The notes under the pieces: generated by a model
Told to the model about the DNA's origin: nothing
The model's input: the letters and a program-made list of their open reading frames with translations, nothing else
Databases searched by the model: none
Made by a program: the position numbers and the translations under genes
Part shown: positions 1 to 6,771 of the stretch, one piece after another
Numbering within the stretch: the first letter of the stretch is position 1
How the letters are laid out: the number at the start of each line of letters is the position of its first letter
Source of the DNA: an uncultured Microcaldota archaeon
GTDB lineage: Archaea > Micrarchaeota > Micrarchaeia > Anstonellales > Bilamarchaeaceae
Length of the DNA stretch: 19,025 bases
Direction: 5' to 3'
Assembly (NCBI GenBank): GCA_903835325.1
Contig: CAILMU010000105.1
Location: forward strand, 1 to 19,025

Positions 1-966
1 CAGCTTCTTTATCAGCATCTCCGCAGGCACCAGGATCCCCGGCTGCCCGCGTGCGCTCTCAAGCAGCTCACGGAAATCCTCCAATAGAAGCACGGTCCCA
101 TGCCTCACTATCCTGAAGAGCATGCCGGTGTCTTTGTCCAGCATCTTCAGCCTGAAGGAATCTTTGGAAAGGATGGAGTTCAGCAGGTCGTCCGCCTTCC
201 GCGGCTCGGCCAGGTTGAGCATATGGGAAAGATTGACTATCTCAGACAGGTTCTTCACCCGCTCCTCCGTGATTATACGGTAATCGATGGCCGGGTTCGA
301 AAGGATGGAGCAGAGCACCCTGATGCCATCCGCAGGATGGCCTGCCATGTCGCTATACGACGCGCCCAGCAGCTTGGAGAACCACGTCGCATGGGTCGAA
401 GTGAGCATGCCCGGGGAGAATCCGGGTTTCCGGAAGAGCTTCCCGAGCGCCTCGAATGCGGGCTGCGCCGCTTCCGCTGCGTTCGAATTCGCAGCCCGGA
501 TGAACAGCGCGAAATTATCAGGGAACGCGATACCGAAATCTGATGCGCCGAAATTCTTGTTCGAAAGAAGGCTGCTGAGCGCGAGGATGGCATGCGCGCA
601 GTTCGGCCCCGTCTCCAGTATCGCCAGCCTCAGCGCCTGGCTGATATGGGGATTGTATTGCCGGTATGAGATGAGCTTGCCGAATTCTTCCAGTGCGACC
701 GGGACATTTCCAGAGCTTCTCGCGATCAGGCCTGCTGTGCCAAGGTCAGCCGCCTTGAAGTCCGTGCTTGAAACCAGATACTCCAGCTGATGCAGTGATG
801 CGGTGATCCGTGCCGCTTGGCCTCCGGCTATTGTTTTGATCAACCCCGTCGCTTCCTGCCTCTGATTCTGCGGCAGCAGATTCAGTATCCTTTGCGCGAT
901 ATCTTTGTGCTCCGGCGCAAGATTAGAAAGAACCGTGTCACTCCGTAGCGATGCTGTTTTTCCCAT
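1..966 (-). CDS. Unrecognised helical protein, 3' end outside window
   Basis: An open frame without a stop runs from an ATG at 966-964 to the left edge, giving 322 codons with the C-terminus missing. It begins MGKTASLRSDTVLSNLAPEH. The product is rich in Leu, Ala and Ser, with repeated amphipathic segments such as the stretch near residues 100-125 (ISQALRLAILETGPNCAHAI), suggesting an all-helical, possibly HEAT- or armadillo-like fold. That is an impression, not a match. No signal peptide, membrane segment or catalytic motif is visible. The start is supported by a TATA-like box (991-998) centred about 28 nt upstream and by the absence of a longer in-frame extension; a GAGAGGG sequence also lies just upstream. 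It is divergent from the gene at 1076. Open frames on the plus strand inside this span look like shadows. I do not recognise the family. Confidence 0.75.
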   Translation of the reverse strand, partial: MGKTASLRSDTVLSNLAPEHKDIAQRILNLLPQNQRQEATGLIKTIAGGQAARITASLHQLEYLVSSTDFKAADLGTAGLIARSSGNVPVALEEFGKLISYRQYNPHISQALRLAILETGPNCAHAILALSSLLSNKNFGASDFGIAFPDNFALFIRAANSNAAEAAQPAFEALGKLFRKPGFSPGMLTSTHATWFSKLLGASYSDMAGHPADGIRVLCSILSNPAIDYRIITEERVKNLSEIVNLSHMLNLAEPRKADDLLNSILSKDSFRLKMLDKDTGMLFRIVRHGTVLLLEDFRELLESARGQPGILVPAEMLIKKL

Positions 967-990
967 TCAATAAGGTAATCCCTCTCGGAA

Positions 991-998
991 TTAATAAA
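991..998 (-). promoter_or_regulatory. TATA-like promoter for the 966 gene
   Basis: The minus strand reads TTTATTAA here, centred about 28 nt upstream of the ATG at 966. This is the spacing expected if transcription starts at or next to the start codon (leaderless mRNA). The same geometry recurs at several other genes in the window. Confidence 0.6.
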
Positions 999-1043
999 GA
1001 TATTCCAGGCCACGAGGAGTCATCCTGCCGGCAAGCCCATGCC

Positions 1044-1050
1044 TTATAAT
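1044..1050 (+). promoter_or_regulatory. TATA-like promoter for the 1076 gene
   Basis: TTATAAT is centred about 29 nt upstream of the ATG at 1076, and only 23 nt from a possible GTG start at 1070. The spacing therefore favours the ATG as a leaderless start. Confidence 0.55.
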
Positions 1051-1075
1051 CCTTTACTCACACTCATTTGTGTCT

Positions 1076-1525
1076 ATGAAAAACAACCAAAAGAAGGAGA
1101 AGGGGCATAACGGCCCTTCGCCTCATAAAGAGGAGACCCCTGTCATCCGCTATCGTTCCCTTGTCGTCAGCTATCTCAGCATACTCGCCCGTATCGAAAA
1201 ACGCTCCATCCAAGACACCCCGCAGCCCCTTCTCGATTCGCTCGGCGTCTCGCTGTCCACCGACAGGATACACTGCACGACAATGAGCGTCAAGTTTCCG
1301 GATGCATTGGGCAAGGAAGATCTCGAGCGACGGATATCGAGACTCAATGCTTTTATCGCGGAGAATCAGGCATACATCCCGCCCGAGACCAAGAGCCGCT
1401 TGCGCCCAGGTTCGTTCAACGGCATGTGGCCGAAACAAAAGAAGATTATGGAAGCGAAGATGAAAGCAGCAAGGGAGCTGTTAGTAGAAAAAGCGAACGA
1501 TGTCCCCGCCATCGAAGAGGCCTGA
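1076..1525 (+). CDS. Small basic protein of unknown function
   Basis: The product has 149 residues from the ATG at 1076; an in-frame GTG at 1070 would add two residues. The TATA-like box at 1044-1050 sits at the leaderless distance from the ATG, which is why I chose it. The first 20 or so residues are a charged, probably disordered Lys/Glu/His-rich tail. A predicted helical core follows, ending in a Lys/Ala/Glu-rich helix from about residue 120 (QKKIMEAKMKAARELLVEKA). There is no signal peptide or membrane helix, so it is probably cytosolic, and the basic N-terminus could suit nucleic-acid or protein binding (inference). A 124-codon frame on the opposite strand is judged a shadow because it lacks a promoter. 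The next gene on the same strand starts 169 nt downstream with its own promoter. I do not recognise the family. Confidence 0.65.
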   Translation: MKNNQKKEKGHNGPSPHKEETPVIRYRSLVVSYLSILARIEKRSIQDTPQPLLDSLGVSLSTDRIHCTTMSVKFPDALGKEDLERRISRLNAFIAENQAYIPPETKSRLRPGSFNGMWPKQKKIMEAKMKAARELLVEKANDVPAIEEA

Positions 1526-1621
1526 AGCTGGCCTGGCGGTCTATTCATGTTCGCCGTATTCTTTTGATCTTTCATGGGAAAACGCAAATCATGCCATCTG
1601 CTCAGGACCGGGAAGCGCCTC

Positions 1622-1626
1622 TTTTT
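1622..1626 (+). terminator. Oligo-T run, possible archaeal terminator
   Basis: A CTCTTTTTC run lies in the 169-nt gap after the stop at 1525 and before the promoter of the gene at 1695. Archaeal RNA polymerase can terminate at short T runs. The run is only five T, so support is weak. The rest of the gap holds promoter-like A/T sequence and no convincing small gene. Confidence 0.3.
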
Positions 1627-1642
1627 CGTGTTATAATACGAA

Positions 1643-1687
1643 TTTAAATGTGTTACCTCATATCTATCATAATATTACTTCAAGGTG
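1643..1687 (+). promoter_or_regulatory. TATA-like box and Shine-Dalgarno for the 1695 gene
   Basis: TTTAAA at 1643-1648 would place the transcript start near 1672, giving a leader of about 22 nt that contains AAGGTG at 1682-1687, 7 nt before the ATG at 1695. A TTATAATA at 1631-1638 and an ATAATATT near 1670 are alternative boxes. Unlike most first genes here, this one appears to use a ribosome binding site. Confidence 0.45.
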
Positions 1688-1694
1688 CACATCT

Positions 1695-3356
1695 ATGCAG
1701 TCATGGAACAAAACAGCAGCAGCCGAGCTCTCGAAGATGAGGGCTACAGCCGCCAAGCTCCCCCTCCATGATTTATTGCAGGAGCCGGCCAGGCTGTTGC
1801 AGGCCAACCGTCAATTCCTTACGCTCATCCCTCCGCAATCCAATGAATCCGGGGCCGTCGGCATGCTTGTCCCGAACCTTGATTCAAAAGCATCTGCCAT
1901 TGAGCATCTCCTGGATTTCGCCCTCGCCGCGAAGCTGGACTGCAGGGTAGGTTCGATGCCCTGCGACGAGATACTCGCTTACCTCCTCACTGCGATCGAC
2001 CGGACCATACCTCCTAGCGCAGCGCTCAAATTCAGCGACGGGAACCTCACCAGCGAGGAAAAAATCGATACGATAAACAAGGCGATATGCGGTTCCCGGG
2101 ACACGATAATAAGGAACGTGAAAGAGCTGCTATATACCGTCACTTCCCAAACCCGGACGTTTTTCCTTAATAACGAGACGCTAGATCGGAGCTCGCGGGA
2201 GCTGGAGGGTCTGGTGGTGATAGCATGCGATGTGAACCTGGGAATCAGATACATCAACGCGATCGCCAGCGCCCTCACGATGGATGAGGTTGAATCCCTC
2301 AGGATATTGACCTCGGCCGATATCCAGAATGCAAAACGATATGAGAGGCTCCGCATGGCGATGCCCCCTCCTGAACGGTACGGCGCAAAACGCACCAATA
2401 TGCTCAGGACGAAGCTGTCCCTGGCCTGCCCCAAGACGATGGCTGAATTCGGCACGCTTCATGCGGAATGGGAAGCCGGGCTGGTGCACCGATTCGTCGA
2501 TAGCCAGATCGCACCATTCCTCAAGGACGCGATTATTATCAAAACGGTTGATGAAATGGAGCAGGCAACAGCCAGGCCCTCTCCCCCTGCAGGACGGTCC
2601 TATGGCGAGGACGCGGCCATCCTGAGACAGGACTTCCCGAACCTCTTCCGCAAGATGCAGCGTCCAAACCCCAAGGAACTCGAAGCGAGGGCTTTCCGCA
2701 ACAGCATCCGGAAATTGATGCGGCAGGGCATTCCAGATCATTTCATCTACTCCTCTCTCCATAGAAACCTGTTTGATGCGCCGGCGATCAAATCCCATTG
2801 GGAGTCGAACCAGCGCTATCTCGTCGAACAAGGGAAAGAGCCGGAGAGGCCGAAATCCAAACCGCCTGTCCTGTTCACGCGCCCTCTCGAGCTGGAGGTG
2901 CCGGTAGAATGCCCGAAAAGCAACGGCAGCATATCGAAGCATGGTTTCATCGCATCCATCAAGCTGACCACCCAGACCTGCCAGTACATCCATGAACGCG
3001 GTTTCAAGCCCGAAGATATCATATTCTCTGTTTGCAAGGGTTTCGAGTTCGGCAAAGGCATGAGCGGCACCGGCGGAGCGGTCGGCAACGCGCACTACCG
3101 GGGCGTCCACGTGCGGAACAATATCAGGCGCTACCTGCAGAAATCCTACAGCGAAAGAGGCGGCAGGGCGCCGGACGAGGGCGATATCGTGGACTTCCTG
3201 AAATCCATCGATCTTGTCAGGACCTTCGGAAGCGGACCGACCACCAAGACCAAGGATGATGCGATGGCCATCAATACCGGCCCTTCCCATCCTGTGGGGA
3301 GAGACATCTTCGCGACCATGAATGCCGCTTTCGTGAATCTACGGCGTGGGAGCTAA
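1695..3356 (+). CDS. Large protein of unknown function
   Basis: The product has 553 residues from the ATG at 1695 (MQSWNKTAAAELSK). The frame is open back to an ATG at 1500, but the extra 65 residues are Ser/Cys-rich and unlike a protein N-terminus, that start overlaps the preceding gene, and AAGGTG at 1682-1687 supports 1695. Roughly three parts can be seen: a helical N-terminal half (1-290) with many amphipathic helices, a Pro/Arg-rich linker (about 291-330, 375-405), and a C-terminal domain (about 405-550). The last has a Gly-rich stretch at 453-465 (GKGMSGTGGAVGNAHYRGVH) followed by a basic helix. No Walker, zinc or catalytic motif is convincing. There is no signal peptide, so it is presumably cytosolic. 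It follows another unknown gene and precedes malic enzyme, which has its own promoter. I cannot assign a function. Confidence 0.75.
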   Translation: MQSWNKTAAAELSKMRATAAKLPLHDLLQEPARLLQANRQFLTLIPPQSNESGAVGMLVPNLDSKASAIEHLLDFALAAKLDCRVGSMPCDEILAYLLTAIDRTIPPSAALKFSDGNLTSEEKIDTINKAICGSRDTIIRNVKELLYTVTSQTRTFFLNNETLDRSSRELEGLVVIACDVNLGIRYINAIASALTMDEVESLRILTSADIQNAKRYERLRMAMPPPERYGAKRTNMLRTKLSLACPKTMAEFGTLHAEWEAGLVHRFVDSQIAPFLKDAIIIKTVDEMEQATARPSPPAGRSYGEDAAILRQDFPNLFRKMQRPNPKELEARAFRNSIRKLMRQGIPDHFIYSSLHRNLFDAPAIKSHWESNQRYLVEQGKEPERPKSKPPVLFTRPLELEVPVECPKSNGSISKHGFIASIKLTTQTCQYIHERGFKPEDIIFSVCKGFEFGKGMSGTGGAVGNAHYRGVHVRNNIRRYLQKSYSERGGRAPDEGDIVDFLKSIDLVRTFGSGPTTKTKDDAMAINTGPSHPVGRDIFATMNAAFVNLRRGS

Positions 3357-3381
3357 GCTTCTTCTGCATTTTGAGATGGAA

Positions 3382-3387
3382 TTTAAA
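3382..3387 (+). promoter_or_regulatory. TATA-like promoter for malic enzyme
   Basis: TTTAAA is centred about 26 nt upstream of the ATG at 3410, with no Shine-Dalgarno sequence between them. This is consistent with a leaderless transcript and independent expression from the gene upstream. Confidence 0.6.
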
Positions 3388-3409
3388 TGGGCGCGTCCAT
3401 TAGCAATCC

Positions 3410-4597
3410 ATGGCAGACTCCATCGACCAGGACAGGGAAGCCCTCGTATTGCACCAGAGGCTGCGGGGCAAATTAACGATTTCAGGCAAAGCCAAGATTA
3501 AGACGCTCCATGACCTCGCCCTTCTCTATACTCCTGGAGTGGCTAAACCCTGCCGCGAGATAGCCCAGAACAAATCGCTCGTGTACGACTTGACGATGAA
3601 AGGCAATACCGTCGCGATAGTGAGCGACGGCTCCCGCGTCCTCGGCCTTGGGGATATCGGGCCTGAAGCAGCCCTCCCTGTCATGGAAGGCAAAGCGCTC
3701 ATCATGCAGCAGTTTGCTGGGATAGATGCGTTCCCCATCTGCCTTGACACGAAAGACGCGGAAGAAATCGTGAGGATCGTGCGCGCCATATCGCCCGGCT
3801 TCGGCGCGATAAACCTGGAGGATATCGAGACCCCGAAAGTGTTCGAGATCGAGAGAAGGCTGACCGAGCTTCTTGATATCCCGGTTTTCCATGACGACCA
3901 GCACGGGACCGCGATGGTGACGCTCGCAGGGCTATACAATGCGCTCAAAGTGACAGGAAAAAATGAAACAAACAAACAAAAAAATGGCCCGAATCCGTAC
4001 GAGTCGCTTCGTATCGGTATTGTTGGCGCGGGGAGCGCGGGTTGCGCCATTGCCAAGCTGCTGTCAGCCGCCGGATTCAAGGATTTGGTCGTTTTCGACA
4101 GCCAGGGTGCGATTTCGCAAGCGAGATCCGGGATGGAGGATTACAAGCTTGAGCTCGCGAGCTTCAACACCTCGAATTTCACAGGGACTATAGACAAGTT
4201 CTTCGGAGCGGATGTAATAATCTCGGCAGCAAGGCCCGGCGCAATCCCGCTCGAAACCATCAAAGCGATGAAAAAACCGAACATCGTCTTCGCGCTCGCG
4301 AATCCGATACCCGAAATCTCGCTAGAAGAGGCGAAAGAATTGGGAATCGAAGTGTTCGGGACCGGCCGCTCGGATTATCCAAACCAGATAAACAATTCTT
4401 TGTGCTTCCCGGGTTTCTTGAGGGCACTGCTCGATCTCCGGGTGAAGAAGATAACTGTCGAGATGAAGATAGCAGCGGCAAAAGCCATCGCAGATTCAGT
4501 CAAGAACCCGACCAAAGATAAAATCGTCCCGGATGTCTTCGACAAGAAAGTCGTGAAGAACATCGGGAAAATGGTCAAGGAAGCGATCAAGGGATGA
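3410..4597 (+). CDS. mae: Malic enzyme (malate dehydrogenase, decarboxylating)
   Basis: Malic enzyme oxidatively decarboxylates malate to pyruvate and CO2 with NAD(P), linking C4 acids to pyruvate in the cytosol. The 395-residue product has the short prokaryotic form without a phosphotransacetylase domain. The N-terminal malic domain holds LLYTPGVA with the catalytic Tyr40, MEGKALIMQQ with Lys95, NLEDI with metal ligands Glu137 and Asp138, and FHDDQHGTA with Asp162. The NAD-binding domain has GAGSAG (206-211), an acidic Asp230 after the second strand that suggests NAD rather than NADP preference (inference), ANPIPE near 297-302 and GRSDYPNQINN near 319-329. Between the domains is an unusual Asn/Lys-rich insert (about 184-197) encoded by an A-rich AAAC repeat. 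The gene has its own promoter and converges on the aspartase/fumarase-family gene with 10 nt between stops. Confidence 0.93.
   Translation: MADSIDQDREALVLHQRLRGKLTISGKAKIKTLHDLALLYTPGVAKPCREIAQNKSLVYDLTMKGNTVAIVSDGSRVLGLGDIGPEAALPVMEGKALIMQQFAGIDAFPICLDTKDAEEIVRIVRAISPGFGAINLEDIETPKVFEIERRLTELLDIPVFHDDQHGTAMVTLAGLYNALKVTGKNETNKQKNGPNPYESLRIGIVGAGSAGCAIAKLLSAAGFKDLVVFDSQGAISQARSGMEDYKLELASFNTSNFTGTIDKFFGADVIISAARPGAIPLETIKAMKKPNIVFALANPIPEISLEEAKELGIEVFGTGRSDYPNQINNSLCFPGFLRALLDLRVKKITVEMKIAAAKAIADSVKNPTKDKIVPDVFDKKVVKNIGKMVKEAIKG
3966..3984 (+). repeat. AAAC microsatellite plus A7 inside malic enzyme
   Basis: Three tandem AAAC units (3966-3977) run into seven A. The tract encodes part of an Asn/Lys-rich linker between the catalytic and NAD-binding domains of malic enzyme. 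It is the most conspicuous simple-sequence tract in the window, and slippage there would shift the reading frame. Confidence 0.7.
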
Positions 4598-4607
4598 ACC
4601 GAATCGC

Positions 4608-6041
4608 TCAACTATACTTTTTTACCCTCTTCAGTATCTCCTTATCGACCTCGCTCGGCCCTGCGGCTTTTGATATTATCTTCTCCAGGTCGCTTTCGCT
4701 CATCAGTTTCTTCTGGACAACCAGCTGCTTCAATGTCATTTTCTTCGCAAGCGCTTCCCGCACCAGAATCGAGACTTCCTTATAACCCAGATACGGGTTG
4801 AGCGCGGTCGCATAGCCGAAAGACCTCTCGAAATTCTCTTTGGTCCGTACGGTATCCACCGTCATCCCTTCGATGCAGAACTCCCGGAACATCTTAGAAC
4901 AATTTGAAAGAAGGCGCTCGGATTGGAGGATGTTGTGCGCGATAAGCGGCGTGCCAAAATTCAACTCAAGCTGGCCCGATTGCGCAGCAAGCGAAACCAC
5001 ATGGTCGTTTCCCATCACCTGCCAGCAGACCATGTTCACGGCTTCTGGAACTGAAGGATTAATCTTTCCCGGCATGATGGAGGAACCCGGTTCGACCTCG
5101 GGAATTATAAGTTCGGAAATCCCTCCTTTCGGGCCCGATACCAAAAGGCGAATGTCGTTCGCTATCCGATTGAGGGTGATGGCATACCTTCGAAGAGCGG
5201 CTGAAAGCGTCGTGAAATCGTTCATGTCCTGCGTCATCTCGACCGCATCCTTCGCCATCCGCACATTGAGCGATGGCTCCGTGCCCTTGTTCAGCTCCTC
5301 CACAACCATCTCGCGGAATCTCGGGTGCGCGGTTATCCCGCTTCCTGTCGCGGTCCCACCTATCCCCAATTCACGCACGCATCCGAGCGCGCGTTCGATC
5401 TCGTCCGCGTCTTTTTCTATCGCTCGCGCCCATGCGGAGAACGTCTGAGCATAAGTCATGGGGACAGCATCCTGCAAGTGCGTGCGCCCGATTTTAAGTG
5501 TCGATGATTCGTCCTTCTCTTTGGCTTTTTTCTCGAGCGCCTTTTGGAGAGTTCTGGCTTCCGCGATCAGCGAAACAGACAACCCGATGCTCGCGATCCT
5601 TATCGCAGTAGGAACGACATCGTTCGAGCTCTGCGACATATTCACGTGGTTGTTCGGATGGACCATCTTGTACTGGCCTTTCTTCCCGCCAAGCAGCTCT
5701 TCTGCCCGGTTCGCGATGACCTCGTTCACGTTCATGTGGAGCGGAGTCCCGGCCCCAGCCTGGAAAGCGTCCAGGACGAAATCCCGGGCAAAGGCTCCGG
5801 ATATCACAGCATCCGAAGCCTTCACTATCGCATCCGCAGTGACAGCATCGAGCTTCCCGAGCTTCTTGTTAGTTATGGCCGCGCATCTTTTGATGAGAGC
5901 GACAGAGCGGATTAGTTCCGGATCCACCTGCATGCCGCTCAACCTGAAAACTTTTCCTGCCCGGACCGTGAATGAACCATAATACGCTTCGTCAGGCACT
6001 TCGACTTTACCGAGGAAATCCTCTTCGATACGCATAAGCAT
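4608..6041 (-). CDS. aspA: Aspartate ammonia-lyase (aspartase/fumarase superfamily)
   Basis: The product has 477 residues, normal for the superfamily. The best guess is aspartase (aspartate to fumarate plus ammonia); class II fumarase (fumarate to malate) is the alternative. Visible motifs are the N-terminal RIEEDFLGKVEVP, AGTPLHMNVNE (Thr99), HPNNHVNMSQSSND (130-141), GRTHLQDAVPMT (185-196) and the signature loop GSSIMPGKINP (319-329) with the catalytic Ser and Lys326. VPEAVNMV and SGQLELN, plus DAVPMT, favour aspartase, while SQSSND is the fumarase-like form (aspartases usually have SQSTND). The ATG at 6041 directly follows the TGA of the upstream secreted-protein gene, with AAGGAG at 6051-6046. 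That motif is only 4 nt from this ATG but 10 nt from an in-frame ATG at 6035, which could be the true start. It is probably cotranscribed with its upstream neighbour and converges on malic enzyme. Confidence 0.8.
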   Translation of the reverse strand: MLMRIEEDFLGKVEVPDEAYYGSFTVRAGKVFRLSGMQVDPELIRSVALIKRCAAITNKKLGKLDAVTADAIVKASDAVISGAFARDFVLDAFQAGAGTPLHMNVNEVIANRAEELLGGKKGQYKMVHPNNHVNMSQSSNDVVPTAIRIASIGLSVSLIAEARTLQKALEKKAKEKDESSTLKIGRTHLQDAVPMTYAQTFSAWARAIEKDADEIERALGCVRELGIGGTATGSGITAHPRFREMVVEELNKGTEPSLNVRMAKDAVEMTQDMNDFTTLSAALRRYAITLNRIANDIRLLVSGPKGGISELIIPEVEPGSSIMPGKINPSVPEAVNMVCWQVMGNDHVVSLAAQSGQLELNFGTPLIAHNILQSERLLSNCSKMFREFCIEGMTVDTVRTKENFERSFGYATALNPYLGYKEVSILVREALAKKMTLKQLVVQKKLMSESDLEKIISKAAGPSEVDKEILKRVKKYS

Positions 6042-6740
6042 TCATCTCCTTCTGATGAGCGAAATAAGGACTAGCGAGACGAAGCCGAGCGCTGGGATAG
6101 GGCATCCGGACGATGGCGAGGGCGAAGGCGGAACGATTGGGCCGGTATTGTTCGAGCCGTTTGCTGTCCCGCTCTGGTTTCCTGGCATGCTCTGATTCTG
6201 GTTCCCAGGCTGCGAAGTGTTCTGCGGAGGTGGCGGTGGCTGGTTCGTATTGTTCTGGCTTAGGTTCGTGTTAGGCTGATTCGTCGCGTTCTGGGCTGGC
6301 GGAACAGGAGGAGTGGGCGGCGGAGTAACCGGAGGCGCTTCGAAGCATTTCTGGTAATAGAACTCTATCTCCCTGCTCCGGTAATTCTGCGCATCCACGC
6401 GCAGGATGAACATATGCGTGAGGAAATTGAGGGTGCCCGGGACCGTCATCACGGCTTCGCCGTCGCTCCCTGTCTTCACCCGATTCGGCAGTGCCTGGTA
6501 TCCGTATGTCGTATCGAAAAGCGTGATGTCCGCTCCTGAAACCGCTTGCCGGGTGCTGTTTCCCAGGACATCGATGGTCAAATCCTTCGTGTCGCAGTCT
6601 ATCGTTATCCCCACATCCAAGGATTCCAGCGATTGCCCTCCCGTGTCCTTTATCCCGATATAGGCCGGTTTCACGGTGAATGCCATAGCAGGCAATGAAA
6701 GAAGCAGCATCCCGAGAATGACATATCGAAGCGGTACCAT
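6042..6740 (-). CDS. Secreted stalk protein with CTERM-like C-terminus
   Basis: The 232-residue protein is predicted to be exported and surface-anchored. Residues 1-20 form a signal peptide (hydrophobic core followed by PAMA). Residues about 24-132 form a small beta-rich domain bracketed by Cys49 and Cys132, reminiscent of carboxypeptidase-regulatory or Cna-B-like folds (inference). Residues 134-212 are a Pro/Asn/Thr/Gln-rich stalk with many Asn-X-Ser/Thr sequons, probably N-glycosylated. The end is tripartite: Cys213-Pro, a hydrophobic stretch of about 15 residues and a terminal RRR, like archaeal CTERM sorting signals. The globular domain is clearly paralogous to that of the next gene upstream (7630): both contain DC near the start, a conserved pattern G-SD--G--VM--PG, then YR/FR--E and a final Cys. 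The start is supported by a TATA-like box at 6765-6771 at leaderless distance. It abuts the aspartase gene. Confidence 0.8.
   Translation of the reverse strand: MVPLRYVILGMLLLSLPAMAFTVKPAYIGIKDTGGQSLESLDVGITIDCDTKDLTIDVLGNSTRQAVSGADITLFDTTYGYQALPNRVKTGSDGEAVMTVPGTLNFLTHMFILRVDAQNYRSREIEFYYQKCFEAPPVTPPPTPPVPPAQNATNQPNTNLSQNNTNQPPPPPQNTSQPGNQNQSMPGNQSGTANGSNNTGPIVPPSPSPSSGCPIPALGFVSLVLISLIRRR
6046..6051 (-). promoter_or_regulatory. Ribosome binding site for the aspartase gene
   Basis: The minus strand reads AAGGAG inside the last codons of the upstream gene, followed by TGAATG, where stop and start abut. This suggests translational coupling. A CTTATTT just upstream (minus strand, near 6062-6068) could alternatively serve as an internal TATA box. 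Confidence 0.6.
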
Positions 6741-6764
6741 AGGTTAGTTGATAATCAAGGAAGC

Positions 6765-6771
6765 TTTTATT
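6765..6771 (-). promoter_or_regulatory. TATA-like promoter for the 6740 gene
   Basis: The minus strand reads AATAAAA, centred about 28 nt upstream of the ATG at 6740. The box overlaps the TAA stop codon (6767-6769) of the upstream paralog, so the two paralogs can be transcribed separately. The context CAACAGAATAAAAG closely resembles CAACGAATAAAAG at the upstream paralog. Confidence 0.6.

Noticed and set aside
100..790. Plus-strand frames of 147 and 167 codons near the left edge
   Set aside because: They lie opposite a continuous minus-strand frame of 322 codons that has a promoter at the right distance; the plus-strand products look like Arg/Pro- or Ser-rich shadows.
1064..1438. A 124-codon minus-strand frame opposite the 1076 gene
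   Set aside because: It has no promoter or ribosome binding site, and the plus-strand gene has a TATA-like box at leaderless distance.
2181..3290. A 369-codon open frame on the minus strand inside the 1695-3356 gene
   Set aside because: It is antisense to a well-supported gene, has no promoter at its start, and its composition fits a frame opened by the G/C-ending codons of the real gene.
5458..5982. Long plus-strand frames opposite the aspartase gene
   Set aside because: They are antisense to a gene with clear superfamily motifs and are shadows.
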